A DNA stretch of 15,265 nt from Planctomycetota bacterium (GTDB taxonomy: Bacteria > Planctomycetota > Planctomycetia > Pirellulales > Pirellulaceae): assembly GCA_019347795.1 (NCBI GenBank), contig JAHWKS010000020.1, positions 1 through 15,265 of the forward strand. The letters run 5' to 3'. The translations under genes were made by a program, and so were the position numbers. Positions 1-7,982 of the stretch are shown here, piece after piece. The first letter of the stretch is position 1. Every line of letters begins with the position of its first letter. The notes below the pieces were generated by a model. That model made no database searches and was not told where the DNA came from. It saw nothing but the letters and a program-made list of their open reading frames with translations.

Positions 1-56
1 GGCGGTGTTGTCAACGGCCGTTTGTGCTGCCGGCTTCCCACTGATACATTCGGGGC

Positions 57-1820
57 ATGAGGAAGGGAATTGCCGTATCGCCGGGCGTGGCGGTCGGGAC
101 GGCGTACTGCATCTACGAAATCTTCGTCAATCCCGACACCAAACGCCTCGAGGACCGCGAGGTCACCGCCGAGCTGGCGCAGTATGAGTATGCGCGCGAC
201 AAGACCACCGACGACCTCCGCGCCTTGCAGAAAAAGGTCGAGGCCCAGGTGGGGCACGAACAGGCGGCCATCTTCGCGGTCCACGAGACGATTCTGCGCG
301 ACGCCCCCTTCACCAAAAAAGTGCGGGACTGGGTCGTCCACGAGCGGATGACCGCTCAGGCCGCCCTCCACCGCCTGATGGCCGAGTACACGCAGCTCTT
401 CTCGCGCACCAAGGACGAGTACCTCCGCGACCGCTTGAACGACATTCGCGACGTGGTGGTGCGGATCAGCGCTCATCTTTCCGACGTGCTCAAGCCCGAG
501 ACGCACGCCTTGCCCGGGCCGCTGATCGTCGTGGCCGATGAGCTGCTCCCCTCGCACGTGGTGGCGCTGGGGGACGCCGACGTGCATGGCATCGTCACGC
601 AGGCGGGGAGCCAGACCAGCCACGCCGCGATCATCGCCCGCAGCCGCGGCATCCCTGCCGTCTCCGGCGTGGCCGGCGTGTTGCGGCAGGTGAAGACGGG
701 GGACACGATCATCGTAGACGGCCGCGACGGGCACGTAATCGTCAACCCCGACTCGGAAACGAAGTCCGCTTATCACAAGCTGGAGCGAGAGTTCGTCCAC
801 CTCAAGGACCAGCTTGCCGAGAACCGCGACCAGCCGGCCGTCACCGCCGACGGCGTCTCGTTGCAACTGCTGGCGAACATCAACGGCGTGGCCGACGCCG
901 ACGCCTCCGAGCGGATGGGCGCGGCGGGCGTGGGACTCTTTCGCACCGAGTACCTGTACCTCACGCATCCGGATGTGCCGGATGAGGAGGAGCAGCTTGA
1001 CGTGTATCGCCGCGTGGTCGATGCCTGCCCGGGGCGGGACATCGTCATCCGCACGCTCGACATCGGCGGCGACAAGACGATGGTTTACCTGGGACGCAAC
1101 TACCGCGAGTCCAACCCCTTCATGGGCTGGCGGAGCATCCGCCTCTCGTTCGAGCATCCGGAGTTCTTCAACACGCAGATCCGGGCCATTCTGCGGGCGG
1201 CGGCCTACGCGAAGAAGCAAGGGGGACAGATTCGAATCCTGTTTCCGATGATCACGACGCTGGAGGAGGTGCGGCGGCTGCGGAGCATGGTTCGCAAAGC
1301 GTGCAAGCAGTTGTCCGACGCCGGCAAGTCGCACGTCCGGCCGCCGGTGGGGATGATGCTCGAGGTGCCCGCCGCGGCGCTCACCGTTCGCGACATGCTG
1401 GAGGCGTGCGACTTCGTCTCCGTCGGCTCCAACGACTTGGTGCAGTACCTGATGGCGGCCGACCGGGACAACCCCAAGGTGAGCCACCTTTGCCAGCCGC
1501 TGGCCCCGGCGGTGCTGCGGGTTCTCTCGGAGGTGATTCGCGCTTGCAACGAAGCGAAGAAGCCGATCACCGTCTGCGGCGAGATGGCCGGCCAGCCGCG
1601 GAGCGTCGTGCTGCTGTTGGGCATGGGGCTGCGGAGCTTCAGCATGAGCTCCGCCTTCATCCCCACGATCAAAGACGTGGCGGCCCACGTCTCGATCGCG
1701 CAGGCGGAGCAGCTCGCTCACCGGGCGATGGAGTTCAAAACGATCGCCCAGGTGAAGCGTTATCTCGACACGCAGCTCCGCCGCCTGGCGCCCAACCTCG
1801 CGGTGCTGGACATCGCATGA
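57..1820 (+). CDS. ptsI: Phosphoenolpyruvate-protein phosphotransferase (PTS Enzyme I)
   Basis: Enzyme I of the phosphotransferase system, a cytoplasmic enzyme that takes phosphate from phosphoenolpyruvate onto a histidine and passes it to HPr. The 587 residues match the usual family length (about 570-590). The N-terminal HPr-binding and swivelling region comes first. The phospho-histidine signature GSQTSHAAIIARSRG follows, with His189 as the expected phosphorylated residue. A C-terminal TIM-barrel-like PEP-binding domain carries the second signature VGSNDLVQYLMAADRDN and the active-site Cys507 in ITVCGEMAG. There is no N-terminal GAF domain, so this is the plain EI form; annotation pipelines may name it ptsP. 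An in-frame stop at 42-44 rules out a longer start, and no clear Shine-Dalgarno precedes the ATG. No HPr or EII gene lies inside the window; HPr could lie just upstream. The 3' end converges on the next gene with a 46-nt gap. Confidence 0.96.
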   Translation: MRKGIAVSPGVAVGTAYCIYEIFVNPDTKRLEDREVTAELAQYEYARDKTTDDLRALQKKVEAQVGHEQAAIFAVHETILRDAPFTKKVRDWVVHERMTAQAALHRLMAEYTQLFSRTKDEYLRDRLNDIRDVVVRISAHLSDVLKPETHALPGPLIVVADELLPSHVVALGDADVHGIVTQAGSQTSHAAIIARSRGIPAVSGVAGVLRQVKTGDTIIVDGRDGHVIVNPDSETKSAYHKLEREFVHLKDQLAENRDQPAVTADGVSLQLLANINGVADADASERMGAAGVGLFRTEYLYLTHPDVPDEEEQLDVYRRVVDACPGRDIVIRTLDIGGDKTMVYLGRNYRESNPFMGWRSIRLSFEHPEFFNTQIRAILRAAAYAKKQGGQIRILFPMITTLEEVRRLRSMVRKACKQLSDAGKSHVRPPVGMMLEVPAAALTVRDMLEACDFVSVGSNDLVQYLMAADRDNPKVSHLCQPLAPAVLRVLSEVIRACNEAKKPITVCGEMAGQPRSVVLLLGMGLRSFSMSSAFIPTIKDVAAHVSIAQAEQLAHRAMEFKTIAQVKRYLDTQLRRLAPNLAVLDIA

Positions 1821-1866
1821 GGCGAGAATGCTGACAACGCCATTCTACCCGTAGCGGTCGCGATTC

Positions 1867-3054
1867 TCACTCCCCGTATCCAAGTTTCTCCAGACCTGCG
1901 TGCAGCGCCTCACAGACGAACTCGGGCGATTCGATTCCCAGCGAGAGTCGGATTACTCCGCCGTCGATGCCTAGCCTCTGCCGCTCCTCCGGCGAAAGGC
2001 CGCGATGACTCGTGGTCTCCGGGTGGCTCAGCGTCGTGGATGCCTCGCCCAGCGAGGGACAGAAGGGGATGGCGCCTTGCACAGCGGCGATGAAGGCGTC
2101 CGCCGCGGCCCGGCCGCCGCGAAGCCGGAGGGAGACGACCCATCCGAAGCGATCGCCGAACTGGCGCTTCGCGAGCGCATGCTGCGGATGCGCAGCGAGG
2201 CCGGGATAGAAAACTTTTTCCACCTCCGGACGAGCGGCGAGAAACCTCGCGACCCGCATCGCGTTGGCGCAGGCCCGCTCCATCCGCAAGTGCAGCGTCG
2301 TCAGGCCGCGGTATGCCAGCCAGCAGTCGAAGGGCGCGGCGGTCAGCCCCCAGGCCGAGAGCACTCCGGGAACGCGATCCCAAGTTTCGTCGCCGCCGCA
2401 CAACAGGCCCAGCACCACGTCGCTGTGGCCGTTGATCATCTTCGTGACGCTCTCCAGCACGAGATCGGCGCCGTGCTCCAGCGGGCGAAGCATGACGGGC
2501 GTGGCGAAGGTGTTGTCCACCAACAGCTTCGCCTTGTTCCGGTGCACGATCTCCGCCAGCGCCGCTACGTCGGCCACCTGCAGAAGCGGGTTGGCGATTG
2601 TCTCGACCACCACCAGTCGCGTGGCGGGCGTCATTGCCGCCGCCAGTTGCTCGAGATCGCACGGATCGATTAGCGTGCTCGTGAGGCCCCACCGCGCCGC
2701 CTCATCGGTCAACAGAAACCGGCTCTTCCCATACAGCAGCCGGCTCACAACAACGTGGTCGCCCGGCCGAAGCAGCGAAAGCACCGCCAGCGCCAACGCC
2801 GCCATGCCCGACGAGGCAACCGCCGCCCGCTCGGCGCCGTGCAGCAGCCGGCACTTCTCCGCCAGCATCGCGGCATTGGGATGCCCGTCGCGCTGATATA
2901 CATACCCCGCCGCCTCGCCTCCCAGGATCCGGTCCGCGTCTTCCGGCGACTCGCAGCGATACACCGATCCCAAAAACAGGGGCGGCGCCAGCGAGTTGTC
3001 GGGCAGCCGCGTCTCAGCGGGCGAGGGACAAACGTCGTCGGATCGACGAGGCAT
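1867..3054 (-). CDS. Cys/Met-metabolism PLP-dependent enzyme (cystathionine gamma-synthase/lyase-like)
   Basis: Fold-type I PLP enzyme of the trans-sulfuration family (cystathionine gamma-synthase, cystathionine lyases, methionine gamma-lyase, O-acetylhomoserine sulfhydrylase). At 395 residues it has the family length. Visible motifs are YQR (53-55), which supplies the phosphate-binding Tyr and Arg; SSGMAA (81-86); VDNTF (179-183) with the cofactor Asp180; and SVTKMINGHSDVV (202-214), where Lys205 is the expected Schiff-base lysine. The C-terminal GGVIRLSLGIES matches the carboxylate-binding Arg block (IRxSxGIE). Which reaction it performs cannot be settled from sequence alone; synthase, lyase and sulfhydrylase activities share these motifs. 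The ATG is preceded by AAGGAG (minus strand, 3065-3070) at 10-nt spacing, which supports the start. It is transcribed away from the 3346 gene and ends tail-to-tail with Enzyme I. Confidence 0.9.
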   Translation of the reverse strand: MPRRSDDVCPSPAETRLPDNSLAPPLFLGSVYRCESPEDADRILGGEAAGYVYQRDGHPNAAMLAEKCRLLHGAERAAVASSGMAALALAVLSLLRPGDHVVVSRLLYGKSRFLLTDEAARWGLTSTLIDPCDLEQLAAAMTPATRLVVVETIANPLLQVADVAALAEIVHRNKAKLLVDNTFATPVMLRPLEHGADLVLESVTKMINGHSDVVLGLLCGGDETWDRVPGVLSAWGLTAAPFDCWLAYRGLTTLHLRMERACANAMRVARFLAARPEVEKVFYPGLAAHPQHALAKRQFGDRFGWVVSLRLRGGRAAADAFIAAVQGAIPFCPSLGEASTTLSHPETTSHRGLSPEERQRLGIDGGVIRLSLGIESPEFVCEALHAGLEKLGYGE

Positions 3055-3345
3055 GTTCGGACTACTCCTTCGCGTTCACGTTCGCCGGGCAAGGATGATG
3101 ATAGCGGATTCTTGGGGCTTCTGAGGGCGACTTCGTGCCGGAGAGGCGAACCGCGTGGTCGTCGGCATTTGCAGCCGACCAGCCACAATTCCGGTGCGGG
3201 ATGCTTCGACGAGCGAGATGCCGCGCCGGCGGTTCGGCTGGTGGCGACGTGGAATTCGGCTGCGTAGAATGAGGGCGTTGAGCGACCGCCGACTGGAGAC
3301 GCAGCGGACCGCGAGGCCGGCGGTCCGACAACCATGAGGTGCGCC
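3055..3345. promoter_or_regulatory. Divergent intergenic region with weak -10 candidates on both strands
   Basis: This 291-nt gap separates the leftward PLP enzyme from the rightward 3346 gene, so both promoters should lie here. On the plus strand TAGAAT (3265-3270) matches a sigma-70 -10 box at five of six positions, but the sequence 17 nt upstream is a poor -35. On the minus strand TATCAT (complement of 3098-3103) also matches at five of six without a good -35. No hairpin or operator-like palindrome stands out. The individual boxes are weak suggestions; that the region is regulatory is inferred mainly from gene orientation. Confidence 0.3.
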
Positions 3346-4611
3346 ATGTTTGCTGAAGTTCTGCTCTTGACCTGCGCCGCGCTCTGTCAGGCGGAGGCGT
3401 CCGATCCCGCCGCGCTGCAACTGAAGGTGAATCGCCTCGTGCGGCAACTCGACGCCGACGACCTGGCGGAGCGGGTGGCGGCGGAAAAATCGCTTGTGGA
3501 AATCGGCCCTAAGGCGCTCGACCTGCTGCCGGCGATCACTCCCCGCACCAGCGCCGAGGTCAAGGATCGGCTGGGCCGCGTGCGAACAATTCTTGAAAAG
3601 CAGGCGGCCGAGCAGGCGGCCGAAGCGTCGCGCGTCACGCTCCAGGGAGAGATGACGCTGGCCGAGGCGATGGCGGCGTTGGAGAAGCAGACGGGCAACA
3701 AGGTCGTGGACGTGCTGGACGCCACGAAGCAAACGACGGTGAAGACTGATTTTGAAGAGGCGCCGTACTGGGAGGCGCTCGACAGCCTTCTCGCGCAGGC
3801 GGGCCTGGCCATTAACACCTACGGCGGCAACGCCGGCGCTTTGACGGCGATGTCCGCCCCCGAGGGACAGCGGCCGCGAACTGAGGGGGCGGCCTACGGC
3901 GGCGTGTTTCGCTTCGAGCCGCTGCGGATCGAGTCGGTCCGCAACCTCCGCAATCCCGACGTGCAGCAGATGCGGCTCACGCTGGAGATTAGCTGGGAGC
4001 CGCGGGTCACGCCCCTTTCGCTGGAGCAGCCGCTGGATGCGGTTACCGCGACGGCTGAAGGCGGGACGCTGACCATCGATAACACCCGCGGCTCGCTCAC
4101 CGCCTCGACGCACGCGGATATCTCGTCGGTCGAGCTCGAGATTCCCTTCGAGCTTCCCAGCCGCGACGTGAAGGAGATCCAGTCGCTCCAAGGAACCGTC
4201 ACCGCGCTGGTGCCCGGCCTGACGGAGACGTACGTCTTTGAGAACATTCACCAGGCCCGCGGCGTGGAGAACCGTAAGGCGGGCGTGACGGTGGTCCTCG
4301 ACCAGGTGCGAAAGAACCAGGACCTCTACGAGGTGCGAATGCGGGTCCGCCTGGACGACGCCGGCAGCGCGCTGGCGTCGCACCTCTCGGCCTGGATCTT
4401 CTCCAACGAGGCGTATCTGGAGGACGCCAGCGGGAAGAAGGTGGAAAACATCGGCCAGGAAGGCTATCTTCAGGCGTCGAATGAAGTCGGTATGGTTTAT
4501 CGGTTCGATCTGCAGGGATCTCCCGCTGGCTACAAGTTCGTCTACAAGACGCCGGCGGCGATTGTCGAGACGCCGGTGGAGTATGAGTTGAAAAACATCC
4601 CCCTACCGTAA
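3346..4611 (+). CDS. Secreted protein of unknown function with HEAT-like and STN-like N-terminal regions
   Basis: I do not recognise a named family. The product is 421 residues from the ATG chosen here. The N-terminus is a short signal peptide (MFAEVLLLTCAALCQAEA), so the protein is probably exported. Residues about 22-85 are helical with the look of one or two HEAT-like repeats. Residues about 95-165 (VTLQGEMTLAEAMAALEKQT onward, then EAPYWEALDSLLAQAGLAI) resemble the STN/secretin short domain found in TonB-linked and secretin proteins. The remainder (about 190-421) is beta-rich and soluble, with no catalytic motif seen. An in-frame ATG at 3334 exists, but GAGGT at 3336-3340 sits 5 nt before the ATG at 3346 and favours the latter. 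The stop is 5 nt from the next ATG, so it is probably co-transcribed with the creatininase-family gene. The domain calls are by eye and tentative. Confidence 0.8.
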   Translation: MFAEVLLLTCAALCQAEASDPAALQLKVNRLVRQLDADDLAERVAAEKSLVEIGPKALDLLPAITPRTSAEVKDRLGRVRTILEKQAAEQAAEASRVTLQGEMTLAEAMAALEKQTGNKVVDVLDATKQTTVKTDFEEAPYWEALDSLLAQAGLAINTYGGNAGALTAMSAPEGQRPRTEGAAYGGVFRFEPLRIESVRNLRNPDVQQMRLTLEISWEPRVTPLSLEQPLDAVTATAEGGTLTIDNTRGSLTASTHADISSVELEIPFELPSRDVKEIQSLQGTVTALVPGLTETYVFENIHQARGVENRKAGVTVVLDQVRKNQDLYEVRMRVRLDDAGSALASHLSAWIFSNEAYLEDASGKKVENIGQEGYLQASNEVGMVYRFDLQGSPAGYKFVYKTPAAIVETPVEYELKNIPLP

Positions 4612-4616
4612 GACCT

Positions 4617-5390
4617 ATGCACTACGGCGACTGTCGCTGGCCGGACATCGAATCGCTCGACAAGGATCGCGTGGCGGTGGTCGTCCCCATCGCCTCGCTG
4701 GAGCAGCACGGCCATCATTTGCCGCTCTTGACCGACACGTATCTGGCCACCGCGGTGGCCGAGCGCGTCCATGAGCGCCTGGGCGAGCGCGTGCTCCTGA
4801 CGCCGACGTTGTGGCTGGGGGCCTCGGACCATCATCTCGACTTCCCGGGCACGATCTCCGTTCCCAACTCGCTCTACATCGAGATGATCAAGAGCGTGGT
4901 CCGGTCGCTGGTGCGGGCGGGCTTCCGCCGCATATTCCTGCTCAACGGCCACGGCGGCAACGTGGCGCCGGGCGAGACGGCGATCACCGAGCTGGCCAAC
5001 TCCTGCGATCGCTGCGATGAGGCGCTCGTGGCGCTCGGCTCGTATTGGGCGATTGCGGCCGCGGCGATGAAACCCGACTCCCACGGCATGACGCAGCAAC
5101 AATTGACGCACGCTTGCGAGTACGAGACGTCGATGATGCTCGCCCTTCACGGCCGGCTCGTGAAGATGGGCGCCGCCCGGGGGCACACGAAGCCGGCGAT
5201 TTCCGCGGTTCCCGGCGTCCGCCTCGCCGGCCGGTTTCACCGCATGACCGGCACCGGCGCCCTCGATACGCCGGAGCTGGCCACGGCGGAGAAAGGCGAG
5301 TCGCTGCTGGCGGCGATTACGGGCGAGGTGGCTGCGTTTGTCGAGCAGATGCTCCAGTGGCCGCAGCGCGAGGTGCTGAAGCCAAAGTGA
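4617..5390 (+). CDS. Creatininase-family amidohydrolase
   Basis: Metal-dependent amidohydrolase of the creatininase fold. The family includes creatininase, the formamide hydrolase ArfB and the mycofactocin peptidase MftE. The 257 residues fit the family. The metal-binding signature is clear: SLEQHGHHLPLLTD (27-40), giving Glu29, His31 and Asp40; LNGHGGN (109-115), giving His112; and HACEYETSMM (165-174), giving Glu170 in the usual ETS context. All expected ligands are present, so it should be active. GHGGN rather than the GHYE of true creatininase points to a different, unassigned amide substrate. No signal peptide is seen, so it is likely cytoplasmic. It starts 5 nt after the preceding stop without a strong Shine-Dalgarno, which suggests translational coupling. 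A hairpin begins right after its stop codon. Confidence 0.9.
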   Translation: MHYGDCRWPDIESLDKDRVAVVVPIASLEQHGHHLPLLTDTYLATAVAERVHERLGERVLLTPTLWLGASDHHLDFPGTISVPNSLYIEMIKSVVRSLVRAGFRRIFLLNGHGGNVAPGETAITELANSCDRCDEALVALGSYWAIAAAAMKPDSHGMTQQQLTHACEYETSMMLALHGRLVKMGAARGHTKPAISAVPGVRLAGRFHRMTGTGALDTPELATAEKGESLLAAITGEVAAFVEQMLQWPQREVLKPK

Positions 5391-5427
5391 CCGGAGACGC
5401 GTTCGTCTCCGGCTAGTGAATTTTTTT
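5391..5427 (+). terminator. Probable intrinsic terminator after the creatininase-family gene
   Basis: A perfect 9-bp GC-rich stem (CCGGAGACG at 5391-5399, CGTCTCCGG at 5404-5412) closes a 4-nt CGTT loop and begins at the first base after the TGA. A run of seven T (5421-5427) follows, but 8 nt after the stem, which is further than in a classical terminator. That spacing is why the call is moderate. Confidence 0.6.
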
Positions 5428-5471
5428 GTGCGAATTGGTTCTACGGTTTCCTTATGTCGCGAGGCGATTCG

Positions 5472-6641
5472 ATGCCTTTCACTCTCACGCGTCGTCGAGC
5501 CCTTGCGGGGGCGTCGGCTGCTTTTGCAACATTCGGCATCTTGCGTCGCGCTGCGGCGGCGCCGGCGGCGAAGATTCACGAGACCAAGGTCATCAGCCAA
5601 CTGGCGAATCGGTACCACGGATGGCCGACGCTCGCCAGACGCCGAAGCGGCGAGCTTCTTGTGGTCTGCTCCGGCGGGCGCGAGGCGCATGTGTGCCCCT
5701 TCGGCCGGGTGGAGCTGATGCGCTCGCACGACGATGGCCGGACGTGGACCTGGCCCGAGGTGGTCATGGACGGGCCGATCGACGATCGCGACGCCGGAGT
5801 GTTGGAAACCGCCAAGGGAACGCTGCTGGCGACCACCTTCACATCGCTGGCGTATGAGCCGATCCTGGCCAAGGCCGAGAAAGCCGCCGGCGGGGAAGGC
5901 GCCTGGCCCGAGGAAAAGCTCCAGCGCTGGCAGGCGGCGCACAACCGCGTCTCGGCCGAAGACCGCCAGAAGGCGCTCAATGTGTGGATGATCCGCTCGA
6001 CCGACAACGGCGTCACCTGGTCGGCCCGCTTCGATCCGCTCGTGAACAGCCCGCATGGGCCGATCCAGTTGTCCGACGGCCGGCTGCTCTACGCCGGCAA
6101 GGACCTGTGGCGAGGCGATCGTCGCGTCGGCGTAAGCCAGTCGAGCGACGACGGTCAAACATGGCAGTGGCTGGCGGACATTCCGGTGCGCGAGGGAGAC
6201 ACGCATCAGAACTATCATGAGCTTCACGCCGTCGAGACGAGCGACGGGAAGCTGATCGCGCACATCCGCAATCACAACTCGAACAATGCCCGCGAGACGC
6301 TGCAGTGCGAGTCGGAGGACGGCGGCAGCGCCTGGACCACGCCCCATTCGATCGGCGTGTGGGGGCTGCCTTCGCATCTCTTGCTGTTGAGGGACGGCCG
6401 GCTTCTGATGACCTACGGCCATCGGCGGGCGCCGCTGGGCAACCAGGCCCGCGTGAGCGACGATGCCGGACAGACGTGGTCCGAGCCGATCCTCATCTCG
6501 CAAGACGGCGTCGCGGGCGATCTCGGCTATCCGTCCACGGTGGAACTGGACGACGGCGCCCTACTCACCGTCTGGTACGAGAACATGAGCGGCTCCCCCA
6601 ATGCCGTCCTTCGCCAGGCCCGCTGGTCGCTGGATGGCTGA
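5472..6641 (+). CDS. Tat-exported BNR/Asp-box (sialidase-like) protein
   Basis: Six-bladed beta-propeller of the exo-alpha-sialidase superfamily, probably exported. The N-terminus reads TLTRRRALAGASAAFATFGI, a twin-arginine type signal ending near AAAAPAA. Five Asp-box motifs (SxDxGxTW type) mark the blades: SHDDGRTW at residue 85, STDNGVTW at 176, SSDDGQTW at 224, SEDGGSAW at 281 and SDDAGQTW at 329. Near the C-terminus YPSTVELDDGALLTVWYEN resembles the blade carrying the sialidase tyrosine. The complete arginine triad was not established, so sialidase activity is not proven; many planctomycete relatives act on other glycans or are uncharacterised. An in-frame ATG at 5454 is possible, but GAGG at 5461-5464 is 7 nt before the ATG at 5472, which also puts the Tat motif near the N-terminus. 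The product is 389 residues. Confidence 0.88.
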   Translation: MPFTLTRRRALAGASAAFATFGILRRAAAAPAAKIHETKVISQLANRYHGWPTLARRRSGELLVVCSGGREAHVCPFGRVELMRSHDDGRTWTWPEVVMDGPIDDRDAGVLETAKGTLLATTFTSLAYEPILAKAEKAAGGEGAWPEEKLQRWQAAHNRVSAEDRQKALNVWMIRSTDNGVTWSARFDPLVNSPHGPIQLSDGRLLYAGKDLWRGDRRVGVSQSSDDGQTWQWLADIPVREGDTHQNYHELHAVETSDGKLIAHIRNHNSNNARETLQCESEDGGSAWTTPHSIGVWGLPSHLLLLRDGRLLMTYGHRRAPLGNQARVSDDAGQTWSEPILISQDGVAGDLGYPSTVELDDGALLTVWYENMSGSPNAVLRQARWSLDG

Positions 6642-6696
6642 GGCGAGCGGCATATCCGGCAAATCCAGCTGCGCCGCCCTATTTTTCGCAACCTTC

Positions 6697-6724
6697 TTGA
6701 AATCCGTGCTACGGTTGCTAAAGT
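6697..6724 (+). promoter_or_regulatory. Extended -10 sigma-70-type promoter for the TIGR03000 gene
   Basis: TTGAAA (6697-6702) as a -35 is followed after 16 nt by TAAAGT (6719-6724) as a -10. The -10 is preceded by TGC, the extended -10 signature. This predicts a transcript start near 6731 and a leader of about 65 nt to the ATG at 6796. It stands out in an otherwise GC-rich gap. The match is by eye; no transcript data are available. Confidence 0.5.
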
Positions 6725-6795
6725 AGGGGAACTGGGCGAAACAGTTCGACTTCGCAAGTTCCGCGGTGACTCCTTTTCTTGTGGGGGATTGGTCG

Positions 6796-7800
6796 ATGAC
6801 GCAATCTTTGGTTCGGGGCTTGGCGCTGGGCGCGGCGATCTGCGCCATGATGGCCGCCGACGCGCACGCCGGCTGGCATTCCAGCGGCGGCAGTTCGGGA
6901 AGTTGGGGCGGCTCCAGCAGCGGCAGTTGGGGCTCACACGGCAGTTGGGGCAGCCACGGCGGCGGCCTGTTCTCGCGGATCCGTGGCCGGTTCCATTCCA
7001 GCGGCGGAAGCTGGGGATCCCACGGCTCGCACGGCTCGCACGGAAGCTGGGGCGGCAGCTCCAGTTCCTCTAGCTCGTACAGCAGTTGGGGCTCCTCGGG
7101 CGGATCGAGCTCGTCCTCGGGTCACTATTCGCACGGCAGTTGGGGATCCAGCGGAGGATCGTCCAGCTCCGGCGGCGGATACGTTGTTCCTCACGCGGCC
7201 CCGGCGGGCGATTATTATGAAGGCGCCCCGGTCTCTCCGCCCGCCAACGGCGACGGCGCCCCGATGCCCCCCGAGCCCCCGTCCGCCCGCGCCGACAGCG
7301 GCGTGCTGACGGTGAACGTCCCCGCCGACGCCAAGGTGTACGTCAACGGCCGGCGCACCACGAGCACCGGCGCCCACCGGCACTACGTCTCCCGCGGATT
7401 GCGGAGCGGATTCAAGTACGCCTACGAGGTTCGCGCGGAGGTGGTCCGCGACGGCCGCACCGTCGAAGAGACCAGGACGATCGAGATGCGAGCCGGCGAA
7501 AACAACCAGCTCGCCTTCAACTTCGCCCCGGCCGAGGACCTGACCACGACCCTGACGCTGAAAGTTCCGGAGAACGCGAAAGTGACGCTCTCGGGCGCCG
7601 AGACCACTTCGACCGGGCCGGTCCGCACCTTCAGCACGACCCAACTTGAAGCCGGCCAGGCCTGGTCGGATTACGTCGTGAGCGTTGCTTGGGACAACAA
7701 CGGTCAACAGGTCGTCAATGAGCAGACGATCACGCTCAACGCCGGCGACAGCCGCACGCTGGAGTTCGGCGCCGACGAAAAGATCGCCGCCGCCCGCTAG
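6796..7800 (+). CDS. Secreted Gly/Ser-rich protein with two TIGR03000-type domains
   Basis: Exported planctomycete-type protein of unknown function, 334 residues. A signal peptide (MTQSLVRGLALGAAICAMMA then ADAHA) is followed by a low-complexity tract (about residues 26-145) built of Gly, Ser, Trp and His in units such as GSWGSHG. A short Pro-rich linker follows. Two beta-domains of the TIGR03000 type come last: about 168-237 (LTVNVPADAKVYVNGRRTTS...) and about 249-322 (LTLKVPENAKVTLSGAETTS...). Both share the pattern V-P-x-x-A-K-V then TTSTG, so they are a duplication. A GTG at 6766 is in frame, but GGGGGA (6783-6788) lies 7 nt before the ATG at 6796, which also gives a proper signal peptide. 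The gene stands alone between a promoter (6697) and a strong terminator (7826). It is probably an envelope or surface protein; no enzymatic residues are visible. Confidence 0.9.
   Translation: MTQSLVRGLALGAAICAMMAADAHAGWHSSGGSSGSWGGSSSGSWGSHGSWGSHGGGLFSRIRGRFHSSGGSWGSHGSHGSHGSWGGSSSSSSSYSSWGSSGGSSSSSGHYSHGSWGSSGGSSSSGGGYVVPHAAPAGDYYEGAPVSPPANGDGAPMPPEPPSARADSGVLTVNVPADAKVYVNGRRTTSTGAHRHYVSRGLRSGFKYAYEVRAEVVRDGRTVEETRTIEMRAGENNQLAFNFAPAEDLTTTLTLKVPENAKVTLSGAETTSTGPVRTFSTTQLEAGQAWSDYVVSVAWDNNGQQVVNEQTITLNAGDSRTLEFGADEKIAAAR
6880..7180 (+). repeat. Imperfect coding repeats for Gly/Ser/Trp/His units
   Basis: Within the 6796 gene the DNA repeats short elements such as CGGCAGTTGGGG, CACGGCTCGCACGG and TCCAGCGGCGG many times with small changes. 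The translated unit is roughly G-S-W-G-S-H-G or a run of Ser. The array is imperfect and in frame, so length changes by multiples of three between strains are plausible. It is a protein low-complexity tract, not an independent genetic element. Confidence 0.75.
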
Positions 7801-7825
7801 TCGGTGCGGCATTTCAAATTCCCGC

Positions 7826-7860
7826 ACGCCTCGCCGAATGCAACTTCGGCGAGGCGTTTT
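7826..7860 (+). terminator. Intrinsic terminator of the TIGR03000 gene
   Basis: A perfect 12-bp stem (CGCCTCGCCGAA at 7827-7838, TTCGGCGAGGCG at 7845-7856), extendable by an A-T pair, closes a 6-nt loop and is followed directly by TTTT (7857-7860) and a T-rich stretch. It lies 26 nt after the stop codon. This is a textbook Rho-independent terminator and separates this gene from the following pair. Confidence 0.9.
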
Positions 7861-7982
7861 CATTTCTTGTCGCCCGGGCGCCGCATGTTGACCGGACGCG
7901 ACCTATAGTTGCACGGGCGCCTCGTCGCGGCGATAACACGTGGCGGCGCAAGGTCTTTGCTTCCTCCGATTCGTTGAAGAAC

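Noticed and set aside
1..56. Possible end of an upstream gene (HPr would be expected before Enzyme I)
   Set aside because: The 56 nt are too short to recognise any reading frame as a known C-terminus.
1820..1866. Inverted repeats (AGAATG/CATTCT and GAGAAT/ATTCTC) between Enzyme I and the PLP gene, possible terminator
   Set aside because: The stems are only 6 bp, overlap each other, and no T-tract follows on either strand.
5441..5448. CTACGGTT shared upstream of the BNR gene (5441) and within the promoter spacer at 6709
   Set aside because: Surrounding -35 and -10 elements do not align between the two sites, so an 8-base coincidence is the simplest explanation.
4542..6503. Long open frame on the minus strand (also at 3076-4383 and, on the plus strand, 11578-12948)
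   Set aside because: These are antisense to well-supported genes and have the Arg/His/Pro-rich make-up typical of shadow frames in GC-rich DNA.
6642..6686. Weak hairpin (GGCG-AGC with GCT-G-CGCC) followed by ATTTTT after the BNR gene
   Set aside because: It has a bulge, a long loop and a 6-nt gap before the T run; too weak to call a terminator.
6880..7180. CRISPR-like or minisatellite array
   Set aside because: The repeats are imperfect, in frame, without unique spacers, and encode the Gly/Ser-rich tract of an exported protein.
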